A DNA stretch of 23,217 bases from a virus: positions 1 to 23,217 of IMG/VR virus record IMGVR_UViG_3300046002_001035; one strand, written 5' to 3'. Shown in pieces: positions 7,227 through 12,895 of this stretch. The notes under the pieces were generated by a model that saw only the letters and a program-made list of their open reading frames with translations, was not told the origin of the DNA and did not search any database. Both the position numbers and the translations under genes were made by a program. The stretch's first letter is position 1, and each line of letters begins with the position of its first letter.

Positions 7227-7495
7227 AAGCGCAGTCCAAACGGGTTATGAGCGTGTTTAACAACTAGGTTTTCGTAATTATCTGAAGATCCCGTAGCAGT
7301 CGGTGCTTGTCGAATAGTGACATAAACACAAGGTGAGCCACGCCTACCATCCCCACGTTTCTCGATCTTGTTGTTGCGCTGAAGTTTGGCAAGTTGAGTG
7401 TAGATGCTGATTTTTTCAAGGCCACAGTAATCAGCAATATCAACTGTTGTTTTAGGCTCGATGCAATACCGCAATATCTTTTGTTCTGTTGACAT
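7223..7495 (-). CDS. Winged-helix DNA-binding protein, first gene of minus operon
   Basis: A 90-residue protein with a clear winged helix: helix-turn-helix at about residues 15-40 (TTVDIADYCGLEKISIYTQL) and a basic wing at 43-60 (KIEKRGDGRRGSPCVYVTI). It should bind DNA, and as the first gene of its operon it may regulate its own promoter, which carries the dyad shared with two early promoters. The ATG at 7495 follows a GGGA ribosome binding site. Its TGA overlaps the next ATG. Activator or repressor action cannot be told from sequence. Confidence 0.7.
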   Translation of the reverse strand: MSTEQKILRYCIEPKTTVDIADYCGLEKISIYTQLAKLQRNNKIEKRGDGRRGSPCVYVTIRQAPTATGSSDNYENLVVKHAHNPFGLRL

Positions 7496-7512
7496 ATATT
7501 CCCTTTAAAAGG

Positions 7513-7543
7513 ATACATTAAGCTATCTAAACACAACATTCAA
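7513..7543 (-). promoter_or_regulatory. Promoter with overlapping operator dyad for the minus operon
   Basis: On the minus strand TTGAAT (7543-7538), 17 bases and TAATGT (7520-7515) make a reasonable sigma70-type promoter 20 bases before the winged-helix gene. The -10 lies inside AGATA-GCTTAA-TGTAT (7528-7513), an imperfect version of the dyad AGATA-N6-TATCT found at 8428-8443 and 11075-11090. Confidence 0.6.
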
Positions 7544-7916
7544 GAAGTATTAACTAAGTGATAACCCTTACTCTGTTTATTTAAATAATAGATACCCTAC
7601 CCTTATACCCACCCACCGTAGTAGTTGAGGATAAATCCTTTACGACAGACCTGTACCTTGTTAGGTTTATGGCAGGCGGCTCACCCCACCCGTAGATTTC
7701 CTAAATTACTAGCAGTCCTTGCAAGTAATAAAGATCAACACCTACAGTAAATGGTTTTACTAGATTTCTCTAGTCTGTCTATATCCTGTTCGATTTCTCT
7801 ACTGGGGCGTGCGGGTCACACGGGATAAAGCTGTATAACAAATGTATAACTGACCTGTTTTGGGTACGAGTGGTCACTCTATTAGCTGATGCGCCCTGAC
7901 AGTTATCTTGAGCAAT
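7544..7916. other. Non-coding region with several dyads and an 11-bp spaced repeat
   Basis: I see no supported gene here. It contains a perfect AT-rich palindrome TTATTTAAATAA (7577-7588), a hairpin at 7705-7729, the dyad ACTAGA-TTTC-TCTAGT (7759-7774), two copies of GATTTCTCTA or close to it (about 7763 and 7791), TGTATAAC twice with an 11-base period (7832-7839 and 7843-7850), and GAGTG-GT-CACTC (7868-7879). The density of symmetric sites suggests a control region, a small RNA locus or a replication/partition site, but none of these is demonstrated. Confidence 0.45.
7705..7729. repeat. Intergenic hairpin
   Basis: ATTACT and AGTAAT pair as six base pairs. After an A-A mismatch, GCA pairs with TGC around a five-base loop. 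The symmetric form means it could fold in RNA of either strand. There is no T-tract, so it is not a plain terminator. Confidence 0.45.
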
Positions 7917-8030
7917 AAAAAAGCCGCTTAAATCTGTATCTTGGTGAAGGAATTCCACTACCGGCTTCAAGGCGAAAGTGGAATCAAGATACAGACTTAA
8001 ACGGCTTAATTGTCCTTCACGACAACAATT
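7917..8030 (-). ncRNA. Structured RNA or long-stem terminator with a possible loop-bulge contact
   Basis: Arms of 23 bases at 8007-7985 and 7943-7921 pair fully in minus-strand RNA: the two positions that differ are G-U wobbles there, but C-A and A-C mismatches in plus-strand RNA. Inside is an 8-bp stem (7984-7977 with 7959-7952) around a 17-base loop, and an 8-base bulge UCCUUCAC (7951-7944). Six U residues follow (7922-7917). Just upstream, a UUGUC/GACAA hairpin (8025-8010) shows GUGAAG in its loop, complementary to the bulge. At minimum this is a terminator for the repressor transcript; the extra architecture suggests a stable RNA product. Confidence 0.5.
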
Positions 8031-8133
8031 TGATTATGTATCTGTCTTTCCAGATTGTCAAGCCCTGAAGCTAGGCTAGTGAAACACGACCCTTATCATT
8101 GATGAGTTTCTGCTTGCTAAAGGCTTAATAAGT

Positions 8134-8349
8134 CTAATGCAACTCAGGCCAGATTTGTTGCCAGTTGGGGATTTCTTTTCTTGACCATTTACCGTTTGAT
8201 TTCTTTTCAAGCTCGGCAGCTAACAACACTAACTTATCACCAGGCAAACCATTGTTGCGCCATTGCGATACAGCTGGCGGACTGACACGGCAGAGCTTGG
8301 CTACAGCAAATGTGCCACCTAATGTTTGGATGATTTCTGTTGTATTCAT
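8134..8349 (-). CDS. Cro/YdaS-like repressor
   Basis: A 71-residue protein with a helix-turn-helix at about residues 13-32 (TFAVAKLCRVSPPAVSQWRN) followed by NGLPGDKLVLLAAELEK, the pattern of Cro/YdaS-like phage regulators. It is divergent from the ERF operon, the classic Cro position, and likely controls early promoters on one or both sides. Candidate targets are the AACTCAA/TTGAGTT dyad in the divergent gap and the AGATA-N6-TATCT dyads. The charged C-terminus (KSNGKWSRKEIPNWQQIW) is not part of the DNA-binding core. No CI-like partner or integrase is visible, so lysogeny cannot be claimed. Confidence 0.75.
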   Translation of the reverse strand: MNTTEIIQTLGGTFAVAKLCRVSPPAVSQWRNNGLPGDKLVLLAAELEKKSNGKWSRKEIPNWQQIWPELH

Positions 8350-8355
8350 GTAGCA

Positions 8356-8385
8356 ATCTTAACATTGGTTGTCAAAGAAACTCAA
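8356..8385 (-). promoter_or_regulatory. Candidate promoter for the Cro-like gene
   Basis: On the minus strand TTGAGT (8385-8380) and TAAGAT (8361-8356) are 18 bases apart. The implied transcript starts within a few bases of the ATG at 8349, so the mRNA would be nearly leaderless. The -35 lies in the left arm of the AACTCAA/TTGAGTT dyad (8379-8406), a possible autoregulatory operator. TTGACA at 8375-8370 is an alternative -35, but its matching -10 would run into the start codon. Confidence 0.4.
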
Positions 8386-8406
8386 ATAAATATTTAACCT
8401 TGAGTT
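8379..8406. promoter_or_regulatory. Operator-like dyad in the divergent control region
   Basis: AACTCAA (8379-8385) and TTGAGTT (8400-8406) are perfect 7-base inverted arms with an AT-rich 14-base centre. The dyad lies between the two divergent promoters and covers the -35 of the repressor gene, a natural place for Cro-like autoregulation. Confidence 0.4.
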
Positions 8407-8412
8407 TTCCGC

Positions 8413-8443
8413 TTGCGTTCTGTATTTAGATACCTTAATATCT
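8413..8443 (+). promoter_or_regulatory. Early promoter with operator dyad for the ERF-SSB operon
   Basis: TTGCGT (8413-8418), 17 bases and TAATAT (8436-8441) precede the ERF gene. The -10 lies inside AGATA-CCTTAA-TATCT (8428-8443), a perfect dyad shared with the promoter at 11075-11090. A small hairpin (CTGAC/GTCAG, 8449-8464) lies in the predicted leader. Confidence 0.6.
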
Positions 8444-8484
8444 ATTTACTGACATACCCGTCAGGACAACATACAGGTGCATAA

Positions 8485-9051
8485 ATGAAAGAACTAGCAA
8501 AATCATTAGTCACGGCTCAAGCAGCAATGTCACACGCAGCCAAAGATAGTAAAAACCCACACTTTAAATCTGCATACTCAAGTCTGGCATCAGTCATTGA
8601 TGCTGTGCGGCCTGCTCTGTCGGCTAACGGTTTAGCTTTTGTGCAGATGTTGCATACGGCAGACGGTGGCGTAGCTGTTGAAACCGTACTTATCCATGAA
8701 TCAGGCGAACAACTTAGCTGCGGCACGTTGTTTATCCCTGCAAGCAAACAAGATGCCCAAGGTTACGGTTCAGCAATTTCGTATGCAAAACGCTACAGTT
8801 TGCAAAGTGCGCTTGGCATTGCGTCAGAAGATGATGACGGTAACTCAGCAGTTAAATCAGCGCCAGTTAAGGTTGTTGAGAAACCCAAAGGTATCGAGTT
8901 GGACAATACCGTGGCTCAAATGGCATCAGCGGTCAGTTACGAAAGCCTGAAGGACATATTTAGGGCAGCATGGACTATTTGCCTTAAAGAGCAACAGATT
9001 CCGTTGAAAGCTGCATACGATCAATTCAAAGCAAACTGGGAACAACAATAA
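8485..9051 (+). CDS. erf: ERF-family single-strand annealing recombinase
   Basis: A 188-residue protein. The N-terminal two-thirds match the ERF family: KNPHFKSAYSSLASVIDAVR (about residues 23-42), LAFVQMLHT, then YGSAISYAKRYSLQSALGIA and EDDDG (about 93-118). ERF proteins bind single-stranded DNA as rings and anneal complementary strands in phage recombination and end-joining. The C-terminal 60 residues vary between phages. It shares one base with the SSB gene (TAATGG), and the exonuclease lies downstream in the same unit, giving a three-part recombination module. Start: ATG behind AGGTGCATAA, a context repeated at 11124 and 11399. Confidence 0.88.
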   Translation: MKELAKSLVTAQAAMSHAAKDSKNPHFKSAYSSLASVIDAVRPALSANGLAFVQMLHTADGGVAVETVLIHESGEQLSCGTLFIPASKQDAQGYGSAISYAKRYSLQSALGIASEDDDGNSAVKSAPVKVVEKPKGIELDNTVAQMASAVSYESLKDIFRAAWTICLKEQQIPLKAAYDQFKANWEQQ

Positions 9052-9485
9052 TGGCAAACGATCTTAACCGCTGCGAGTTTATTGGGCGCTTGGGCAAAGA
9101 CCCTGAAGTACGTTACACCGCTGACTCTAATGCAATCTGTAATTTCTCAATTGCGGTTGGTTATAAGACCGCAACCAAGGAAACGACAGAATGGGTCAGG
9201 ATCACGGCGTTTGGCAAGTTGGCAGGAATATGTGCCGATTACCTAAAAAAAGGCTCACAGGTCTTTATAGCGGGTCGTATGACTACTCGCAAGTGGCAAA
9301 ACAAAGATGGCGTGGATCAATACACAACTGAGGTGGTTGCCGACCAAATGCAAATGCTTGGTGGTCGGCCTGCTGAAGATGCACCGCCAGCTGCCGTGCC
9401 TATACCTAAACTTGATGCATACAGGTCAATCAAAGAAGGCGTAATTGTCCCGATGGAATCTGACTTTAACGATCCACCTTTTTGA
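9051..9485 (+). CDS. ssb: Single-stranded DNA-binding protein
   Basis: A 144-residue protein with the bacterial-type OB fold in residues 3-105: LNRCEFIGRLGKDPEVRY, NFSIAV, WVRITAFGKLAGICADYLKK, SQVFIAGRMTTRKWQ and TTEVVADQMQML. A short linker follows, and the acidic C-terminal tail ends DFNDPPF, the tip with which SSB proteins recruit repair and replication partners. It should form a tetramer and coat single strands for ERF and the exonuclease. Its TGA overlaps the start of a small ORF (TGATG). Confidence 0.95.
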   Translation: MANDLNRCEFIGRLGKDPEVRYTADSNAICNFSIAVGYKTATKETTEWVRITAFGKLAGICADYLKKGSQVFIAGRMTTRKWQNKDGVDQYTTEVVADQMQMLGGRPAEDAPPAAVPIPKLDAYRSIKEGVIVPMESDFNDPPF

Positions 9486-9631
9486 TGACGCAAACCGAAG
9501 AAGCAATACTGATTTCATGGAGATTGCAGCAATGGTACGAAGGCATGGTTCTTGACAACAGAGCCGTGCAAGACCTACAGGATGCAATCGAGATGCTTAA
9601 AACTTTAGCGAAACAGGTGCAAGTTAAATAA
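9485..9631 (+). CDS. Small 48-residue ORF coupled to ssb
   Basis: It starts in a TGATG overlap with ssb and encodes MTQTEEAILISWRLQQWYEG followed by a helical, acidic-then-basic tail (AVQDLQDAIEMLKTLAKQVQ). The one-base overlap and the amphipathic helix support a real gene. No family is recognised. It probably stood directly before the exonuclease gene until the homing endonuclease gene arrived between them. Confidence 0.55.
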   Translation: MTQTEEAILISWRLQQWYEGMVLDNRAVQDLQDAIEMLKTLAKQVQVK

Positions 9632-9733
9632 AGTAAAATATAACAAAGGCTACCCTTAGCGGGGGAAAAAATGATTCGTTACCATTCTGCCTTTGTTTTT
9701 CAGTAACGATTTCCACCGTAACGGGGTGCGATC
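9632..9733 (+). promoter_or_regulatory. Leader of the first homing endonuclease gene with promoter-like sequence and alternative hairpins
   Basis: AGTAAAATATAAC (9632-9644) looks like a -10 region. AACAAAGGC (9642-9650) and GCCTTTGTT (9689-9697) form a 9-bp stem followed by TTT, resembling a weak terminator with a 38-base loop. CGTTAC (9677-9682) can pair with GTAACG at 9703-9708 or at 9718-9723, the latter next to the GGGG ribosome binding site. A tiny ORF with its own GGGGG site (9671-9706, MIRYHSAFVFQ) spans the switch. Confidence 0.4.
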
Positions 9734-10213
9734 ATGATTTCTCAAGACGTTTTACTTCAATTATTTGATTACAAAGATGGAAAATTGCTGCACAAGATAA
9801 CGCACAAAAATAGCGTTAAAGCAGGGTCTATTGTAGGTACAAAAGACAAAGATGGTTATCTTAAAACTTTAATTAAAAGAAAACCTTATAGAGTGCATCG
9901 TCTTATTTGGATTATGCATTACGGATATGAACCAAAAATTTTGGATCATATAAATTGCGTACCTGATGACAATAGAATTGAAAATTTGAGGGAAGCAACT
10001 CATTCTCAAAACAATTTAAATAGGCGTATGCACCAAAAAAACAAAAGTGGATTTAAAGGCGTTTCTTTTGTTGCACAAAGGCAATTGTACCGAGCAAGTA
10101 TATTTATAAATGGCATAAAGTACGTTTTTGGTCATTACAAAACAGCTGAAGAAGCGTATGCCATTTATTGTGAAGAAGTTAAAAATCGTTGCGGTCAATT
10201 TGGGAGAATTTAA
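9734..10213 (+). CDS. HNH homing endonuclease with AP2-like DNA-binding domain
   Basis: A 159-residue protein. The HNH core runs from about residues 54-95: VHRLIWIMHYGYEP, ILDHINCVPDDNRIENLREA and NNLN, with His55, Asp71-His72 and Asn80/Asn94 as likely catalytic or metal residues. An AP2-like domain follows at about 105-145 (SGFKGVSFVAQRQLYRASIF and YKTAEEAYAIY). This is the common free-standing phage HNH-AP2 layout: it nicks or cuts an allele lacking the gene so that the gene is copied in. It sits between the ssb-linked small ORF and the exonuclease gene and ends in a TAATG overlap with the latter. The gene is AT-richer than its neighbours, in line with separate arrival. Confidence 0.88.
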   Translation: MISQDVLLQLFDYKDGKLLHKITHKNSVKAGSIVGTKDKDGYLKTLIKRKPYRVHRLIWIMHYGYEPKILDHINCVPDDNRIENLREATHSQNNLNRRMHQKNKSGFKGVSFVAQRQLYRASIFINGIKYVFGHYKTAEEAYAIYCEEVKNRCGQFGRI

Positions 10214-10947
10214 TGTTAATTAAAACAAACGAAAAAGAAGGCGGTCACTTTTACGCATCTGACGGATCACCAGCGTACAAGATCATTGGCAAGAACGGCA
10301 AAGAACGCAACACAACGGTTCGTGACGCACGGGAACTCAATTTAGTACCGTCGGTAACTACGGTTTTGGGATTGGTTGCAAAGCCTGGCTTATCGAACTG
10401 GCTGCAACAACAAGTGTTACTGGCGGCTTTGACGTTGCCACGCATTGCTGGCGAAACAGAAGAAAACTGGCTAGAACGGGTTATGTCCGATTCTAAATCT
10501 ACAGGCCGTGACGCTATGGATCGTGGCACACAAATGCATGGGGTGCTTGAGCGTTTTTACCGTGGCGAACAAGACGATTACCCTGTTTACGTTAACCAGG
10601 TTGATGCGTCGATCAGAATCCACTTTGGGCATGACCAAACTTGGGAAGCAGAACGCTCATTTGCATACGAGGGATTTGGCGGCAAAGTTGATTTGATTGC
10701 TGAAAACATCGTGATCGACTTTAAGAGCAAAGATAAGCTCGAGAAGGTTGCGCCGTACCATGAGCAACTGATGCAATTGGCGGCTTACCGTGTCGGCCTT
10801 GGCAAACCAACAGCCAGATGCGCCAACGTGTTCTTTACCGCTGACGGTGACGTAAAGCTAATTGAACACTCAGAGGATGATCTTGCAGCGGCTTGGGATT
10901 GCTTTCAATACTTGCTAGCGTTTTATAAGCGCAAGAACAACTTATAA
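10213..10947 (+). CDS. PD-(D/E)XK exonuclease, RecB/Cas4-like
   Basis: A 244-residue protein from the ATG at 10213, which forms TAATG with the upstream stop and follows GGGAGA; a longer TTG start at 10189 is less likely. The nuclease motifs are in order: GTQMHGVLERF (His109), GFGGKVDLIAENIVIDFKSK (Asp160, Asp169, Lys171) and PYHEQLMQLAAY (Tyr182, Gln185), as in RecB-type nucleases that use two metal ions. Beside ERF and SSB it most likely resects double-stranded ends to give 3' tails for annealing, the role of lambda Exo. It is the last gene before a strong terminator. Confidence 0.82.
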   Translation: MLIKTNEKEGGHFYASDGSPAYKIIGKNGKERNTTVRDARELNLVPSVTTVLGLVAKPGLSNWLQQQVLLAALTLPRIAGETEENWLERVMSDSKSTGRDAMDRGTQMHGVLERFYRGEQDDYPVYVNQVDASIRIHFGHDQTWEAERSFAYEGFGGKVDLIAENIVIDFKSKDKLEKVAPYHEQLMQLAAYRVGLGKPTARCANVFFTADGDVKLIEHSEDDLAAAWDCFQYLLAFYKRKNNL

Positions 10948-10984
10948 TTAACTGTCGGTGTTGTTCACTCCTTGTTCCATCGAC

Positions 10985-11006
10985 CGCCCCGTAATTGGGG
11001 CGTTTT
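10985..11006 (+). terminator. Intrinsic terminator of the recombination operon
   Basis: CGCCCC and GGGGCG pair around GTAATT and are followed by TTTT. It lies 37 bases after the exonuclease stop and separates this operon from the next promoter at about 11060. Confidence 0.8.
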
Positions 11007-11059
11007 GTTGTAAAAATTCAAATAAATTAAAAATAATTGCAAAACTAGGGTTAACACTT

Positions 11060-11090
11060 ATGTTTTTATTGTTTAGATAGCTTAATATCT
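11060..11090 (+). promoter_or_regulatory. Second early promoter region with operator dyad
   Basis: TAATAT (11083-11088) can serve as the -10 and lies within AGATA-GCTTAA-TATCT (11075-11090), a perfect dyad identical in form to that at 8428-8443. The region 17 bases upstream (ATGTTT) is a poor -35, so an activator may be needed. Confidence 0.5.
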
Positions 11091-11133
11091 GTACATGGCA
11101 ACAACGCCACAAACCACGAAAAAAGGTACATAA

Positions 11134-11364
11134 ATGAATAACGAAATGTTCGGTTGTAATCCAGACAAATTTATTGAAAGCGTTAAAAATTCGATTACAT
11201 ACAAATTTAGCGGTGCATACATGGTTGCAATGGGCCTTATGTCAGATGCTCAAGAATTAATTGCGGCAGATGCAAAAGAGCAAGCCCGTCAAACTTTAAA
11301 TTTAGCAAAATACATCATTGGCGAAATTAGTGATGGTAATTTGATTGGTACTGTGCAACGTTAA
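11134..11364 (+). CDS. Hypothetical early protein
   Basis: A 76-residue, mainly helical protein (SAYMVAMGLMSDAQ-like segment at about residues 28-42, EQARQTLNLAKYIIGEI at about 51-67). It is the first gene of the second early unit, behind AAAAAAGGTACATAA, almost the same initiation context as the ERF gene and the next ORF. No family is recognised. Being the first product of an early operon it could act on host takeover, but the sequence gives no direct hint. Confidence 0.65.
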   Translation: MNNEMFGCNPDKFIESVKNSITYKFSGAYMVAMGLMSDAQELIAADAKEQARQTLNLAKYIIGEISDGNLIGTVQR

Positions 11365-11370
11365 TTAAAC

Positions 11371-11384
11371 GGGGCGCAAGCCCC
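11371..11384 (+). other. GNRA-capped hairpin between early genes
   Basis: GGGGC and GCCCC pair around a GCAA tetraloop just after the first early gene. No T-tract follows, so it more likely stabilises or processes the mRNA than ends it. Confidence 0.5.
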
Positions 11385-11409
11385 ATTACTACGACAAAAG
11401 GTACATAAA

Positions 11410-11559
11410 ATGAGCAAATTAATTCAAGCGTTTATGGCAAACCCCAACGACAAGACACGAGCCAGATTGCAGGCTTACTTGTACAAACACCAAATGGCGG
11501 TTTGCCTGGCTACGCCAGCAGAGCAGCAAATCCTTAAACAACACGGTTTTAAGGGGTAA
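11410..11559 (+). CDS. Small 49-residue early ORF
   Basis: ATG at 11410 behind AAAGGTACATAAA, which repeats the initiation context of the gene before it. The product begins MSKLIQAFMANPNDKTRARL and continues with a helical AYLYKHQMAVCLATPAEQQI; it is basic and about 49 residues long. A helix-rich DNA-binding or adaptor role is possible but not supported by a known motif. The repeated start context is the main reason to accept it. Confidence 0.6.
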   Translation: MSKLIQAFMANPNDKTRARLQAYLYKHQMAVCLATPAEQQILKQHGFKG

Positions 11560-11562
11560 GCG

Positions 11563-11826
11563 ATGAAATACTCATATATTCAAATGACAGACGAGGGCAA
11601 ACGTCAGCTGATGCGTGAACTTAGCCGTGAGCTAACCGACAAAAAGATTGCAGAGCTTATGGATCAATTTGCTGATGGCGTAAAAACAGACAGCAACGGC
11701 GAACCGTACATCAAGATTGACCGTGACGAGGTGCTGATGTGTGCTGTTCCGTTGTACACACATTTCATTAACATTAACCACATTGAAACCGTGACAGCAA
11801 ACGAGGAGGATGGCAGCGATGAATAA
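11563..11826 (+). CDS. Hypothetical early protein
   Basis: An 87-residue protein behind AAGGGGTAAGCG. The N-terminal half is helical and charged (EGKRQLMRELSRELTDKKIA), the middle reads PYIKIDRDEVLMCAVPLYTH, and the tail is acidic. It ends with an 8-base overlap on the next gene, whose ribosome binding site GAGGAGG lies in its last codons. No family is recognised. Confidence 0.6.
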   Translation: MKYSYIQMTDEGKRQLMRELSRELTDKKIAELMDQFADGVKTDSNGEPYIKIDRDEVLMCAVPLYTHFININHIETVTANEEDGSDE

Positions 11827-12016
11827 GCGTAACTGGCCCTTTTTGACTGACCTTGGCGATCCCAACTGGACAGGTCGTACCACTCGCACAATGCGTAACC
11901 AGACACGTTATTCGGCAGCTGATGAACGCATACCGCCTATTGCTTGGGTAATTGGCCTGTTGATGCTGGCGCTTGTGTTTGGTTTCTTTCCACTTTTATC
12001 ATTGGTTATGTTATGA
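11819..12016 (+). CDS. Small one-TM membrane protein
   Basis: A 65-residue protein. The ATG at 11819 has a GAGGAGG at good spacing; the in-frame ATG at 11810 directly abuts that site and is less likely. The first 42 residues are soluble and basic (NWTGRTTRTMRNQTR), and a hydrophobic segment runs from about 43 to the end (WVIGLLMLALVFGFFPLLS). It probably sits in the inner membrane. Small early membrane proteins of phages often act in superinfection exclusion, but this is only a class-level guess. Confidence 0.6.
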   Translation: MNKRNWPFLTDLGDPNWTGRTTRTMRNQTRYSAADERIPPIAWVIGLLMLALVFGFFPLLSLVML

Positions 12017-12303
12017 ACAAGAAATTTCGTAAATTATTAGAAAATCACGGCGTTGATTTGGCTGTTGGCAGCATTGAATATTGGCAAAACGAGATTGAAA
12101 TGGCTTTGCTCGAGATGTGCGACGAGGCCGTGGCAGAAGAACGCAAAGGTTGCGCTGAAGATTATTTAAAAATCATGCGGGATGCTGTTGCTAGAGAACG
12201 TCAGGCGTGTTTTGAGCTTGTGTACAACCACGAAGATACTTATCACCACTTTGGTTTGTGCAAACGTGCTGCCGAACTAATTAAACAAAGGGATTTGACA
12301 TGA
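12013..12303 (+). CDS. Hypothetical helical early protein
   Basis: A 96-residue protein starting in an ATGA overlap; upstream in-frame extensions would overlap the membrane protein by over 70 bases. It is acidic and helical (NEIEMALLEMCDEAVAEERK, then MRDAVARERQACFELVY) with scattered cysteines (four in total) and a HEDTYHHFG stretch. A metal site is possible but not clear. It ends in an ATGA overlap with the next gene. Confidence 0.6.
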   Translation: MNKKFRKLLENHGVDLAVGSIEYWQNEIEMALLEMCDEAVAEERKGCAEDYLKIMRDAVARERQACFELVYNHEDTYHHFGLCKRAAELIKQRDLT

Positions 12304-12485
12304 CTGACCAACGATTAGTTAAGCAACTTGATTTATATGAACGTGCTTACCTTGTGCTGACCATGTGGGCAGAGGATTACAGCAACGTCGACGAGGATCA
12401 TCAAAAAGTCATTGATGATCTGCAACGAGAAATCAAACGCATCACTAAAGAGTTGGAAGCAAATGCAACATGGGCGCAAAGGTGA
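12300..12485 (+). CDS. Small coiled-coil-like protein
   Basis: A 61-residue, mostly helical protein (QRLVKQLDLYERAYLVLTMW, then HQKVIDDLQREIKRITKELE). The second helix has a heptad pattern. It starts in an ATGA overlap with the gene before and is followed after four bases by the next ATG. No family is recognised; dimerisation is likely from the heptads. Confidence 0.55.
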   Translation: MTDQRLVKQLDLYERAYLVLTMWAEDYSNVDEDHQKVIDDLQREIKRITKELEANATWAQR

Positions 12486-12489
12486 CGAA

Positions 12490-12762
12490 ATGACTGACAA
12501 AAACCCCGCAGCGTTACGCTTGGCTGAAGATATAGCAACAGATGCTGCCCTTGAAATTCGCCGCTTGCATGAAGAAAACGAAACACTTAAAAAATGTTTA
12601 TTCCAAATGCAAAACGCAGCGATTGAGTTAGCCAAGCCTGACCAAGATGCTGTTGCGGTATGGGAATTACAAGAAGGAGGATGGGACACCATTGCAGACG
12701 CAGATTGGATGGAAACATTACCAATTGGAACAAAACTATACGCACTGGGACAATCAAAATGA
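12490..12762 (+). CDS. Small protein with Ead/Ea22-like C-terminal module
   Basis: A 90-residue protein from MTDKNPAALRLAEDIAT; a start at 12412 would overlap the previous gene by over 70 bases. A helical front part (IRRLHEENETLKKCLFQMQN) leads to IELAKPDQD and then VAVWELQEGGWDTIADADWM and IGTKLYA. The motif of a short linker, a Val-Ala-Val-Trp strand and an ending GTKLYA is common in small phage proteins of the Ead/Ea22 kind, whose role is unknown. Its linker DNA is repeated in the next gene. It ends in an ATGA overlap. Confidence 0.55.
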   Translation: MTDKNPAALRLAEDIATDAALEIRRLHEENETLKKCLFQMQNAAIELAKPDQDAVAVWELQEGGWDTIADADWMETLPIGTKLYALGQSK

Positions 12763-12895
12763 ATTGTGAACTAATACAAAGAATTACAAATTATTTATCA
12801 GCCGGAGGTTTGGTTAACCCTGAGTTAATGGAGCATGAAAAAGTGCGTGACCTGCTGATTGATTGTCGTGATGAGTTAGCCAAGCCTGAGCAAGA
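12625..12895 (+). repeat. Direct repeat pair of 23 bases in adjacent genes
   Basis: The bases at 12625-12647 and 12873-12895 match at 22 of 23 positions and start GAGTTAGCCAAGCCTGA in both. They encode ELAKPDQ in one gene and ELAKPEQ in the next, so the repeat lies in a shared linker with 248 bases between copies. Confidence 0.7.

Noticed and set aside
7781-7815. tRNA T-arm-like TTCGATT
   Set aside because: The flanking bases do not pair and no acceptor or anticodon stem can be built.
7779-7970. Minus-strand open frame of about 63 codons through the structured RNA region
   Set aside because: It starts at a TTG inside the hairpin loop without a binding site and runs through the stem and U-tract; the product is not recognisable.
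7921-8007. CRISPR-like or tracrRNA-like element, or inverted ends of a miniature transposable element
   Set aside because: There is only one inverted pair, no direct repeats with spacers, and no target site duplication at the edges. The U-tract on one strand fits RNA better.
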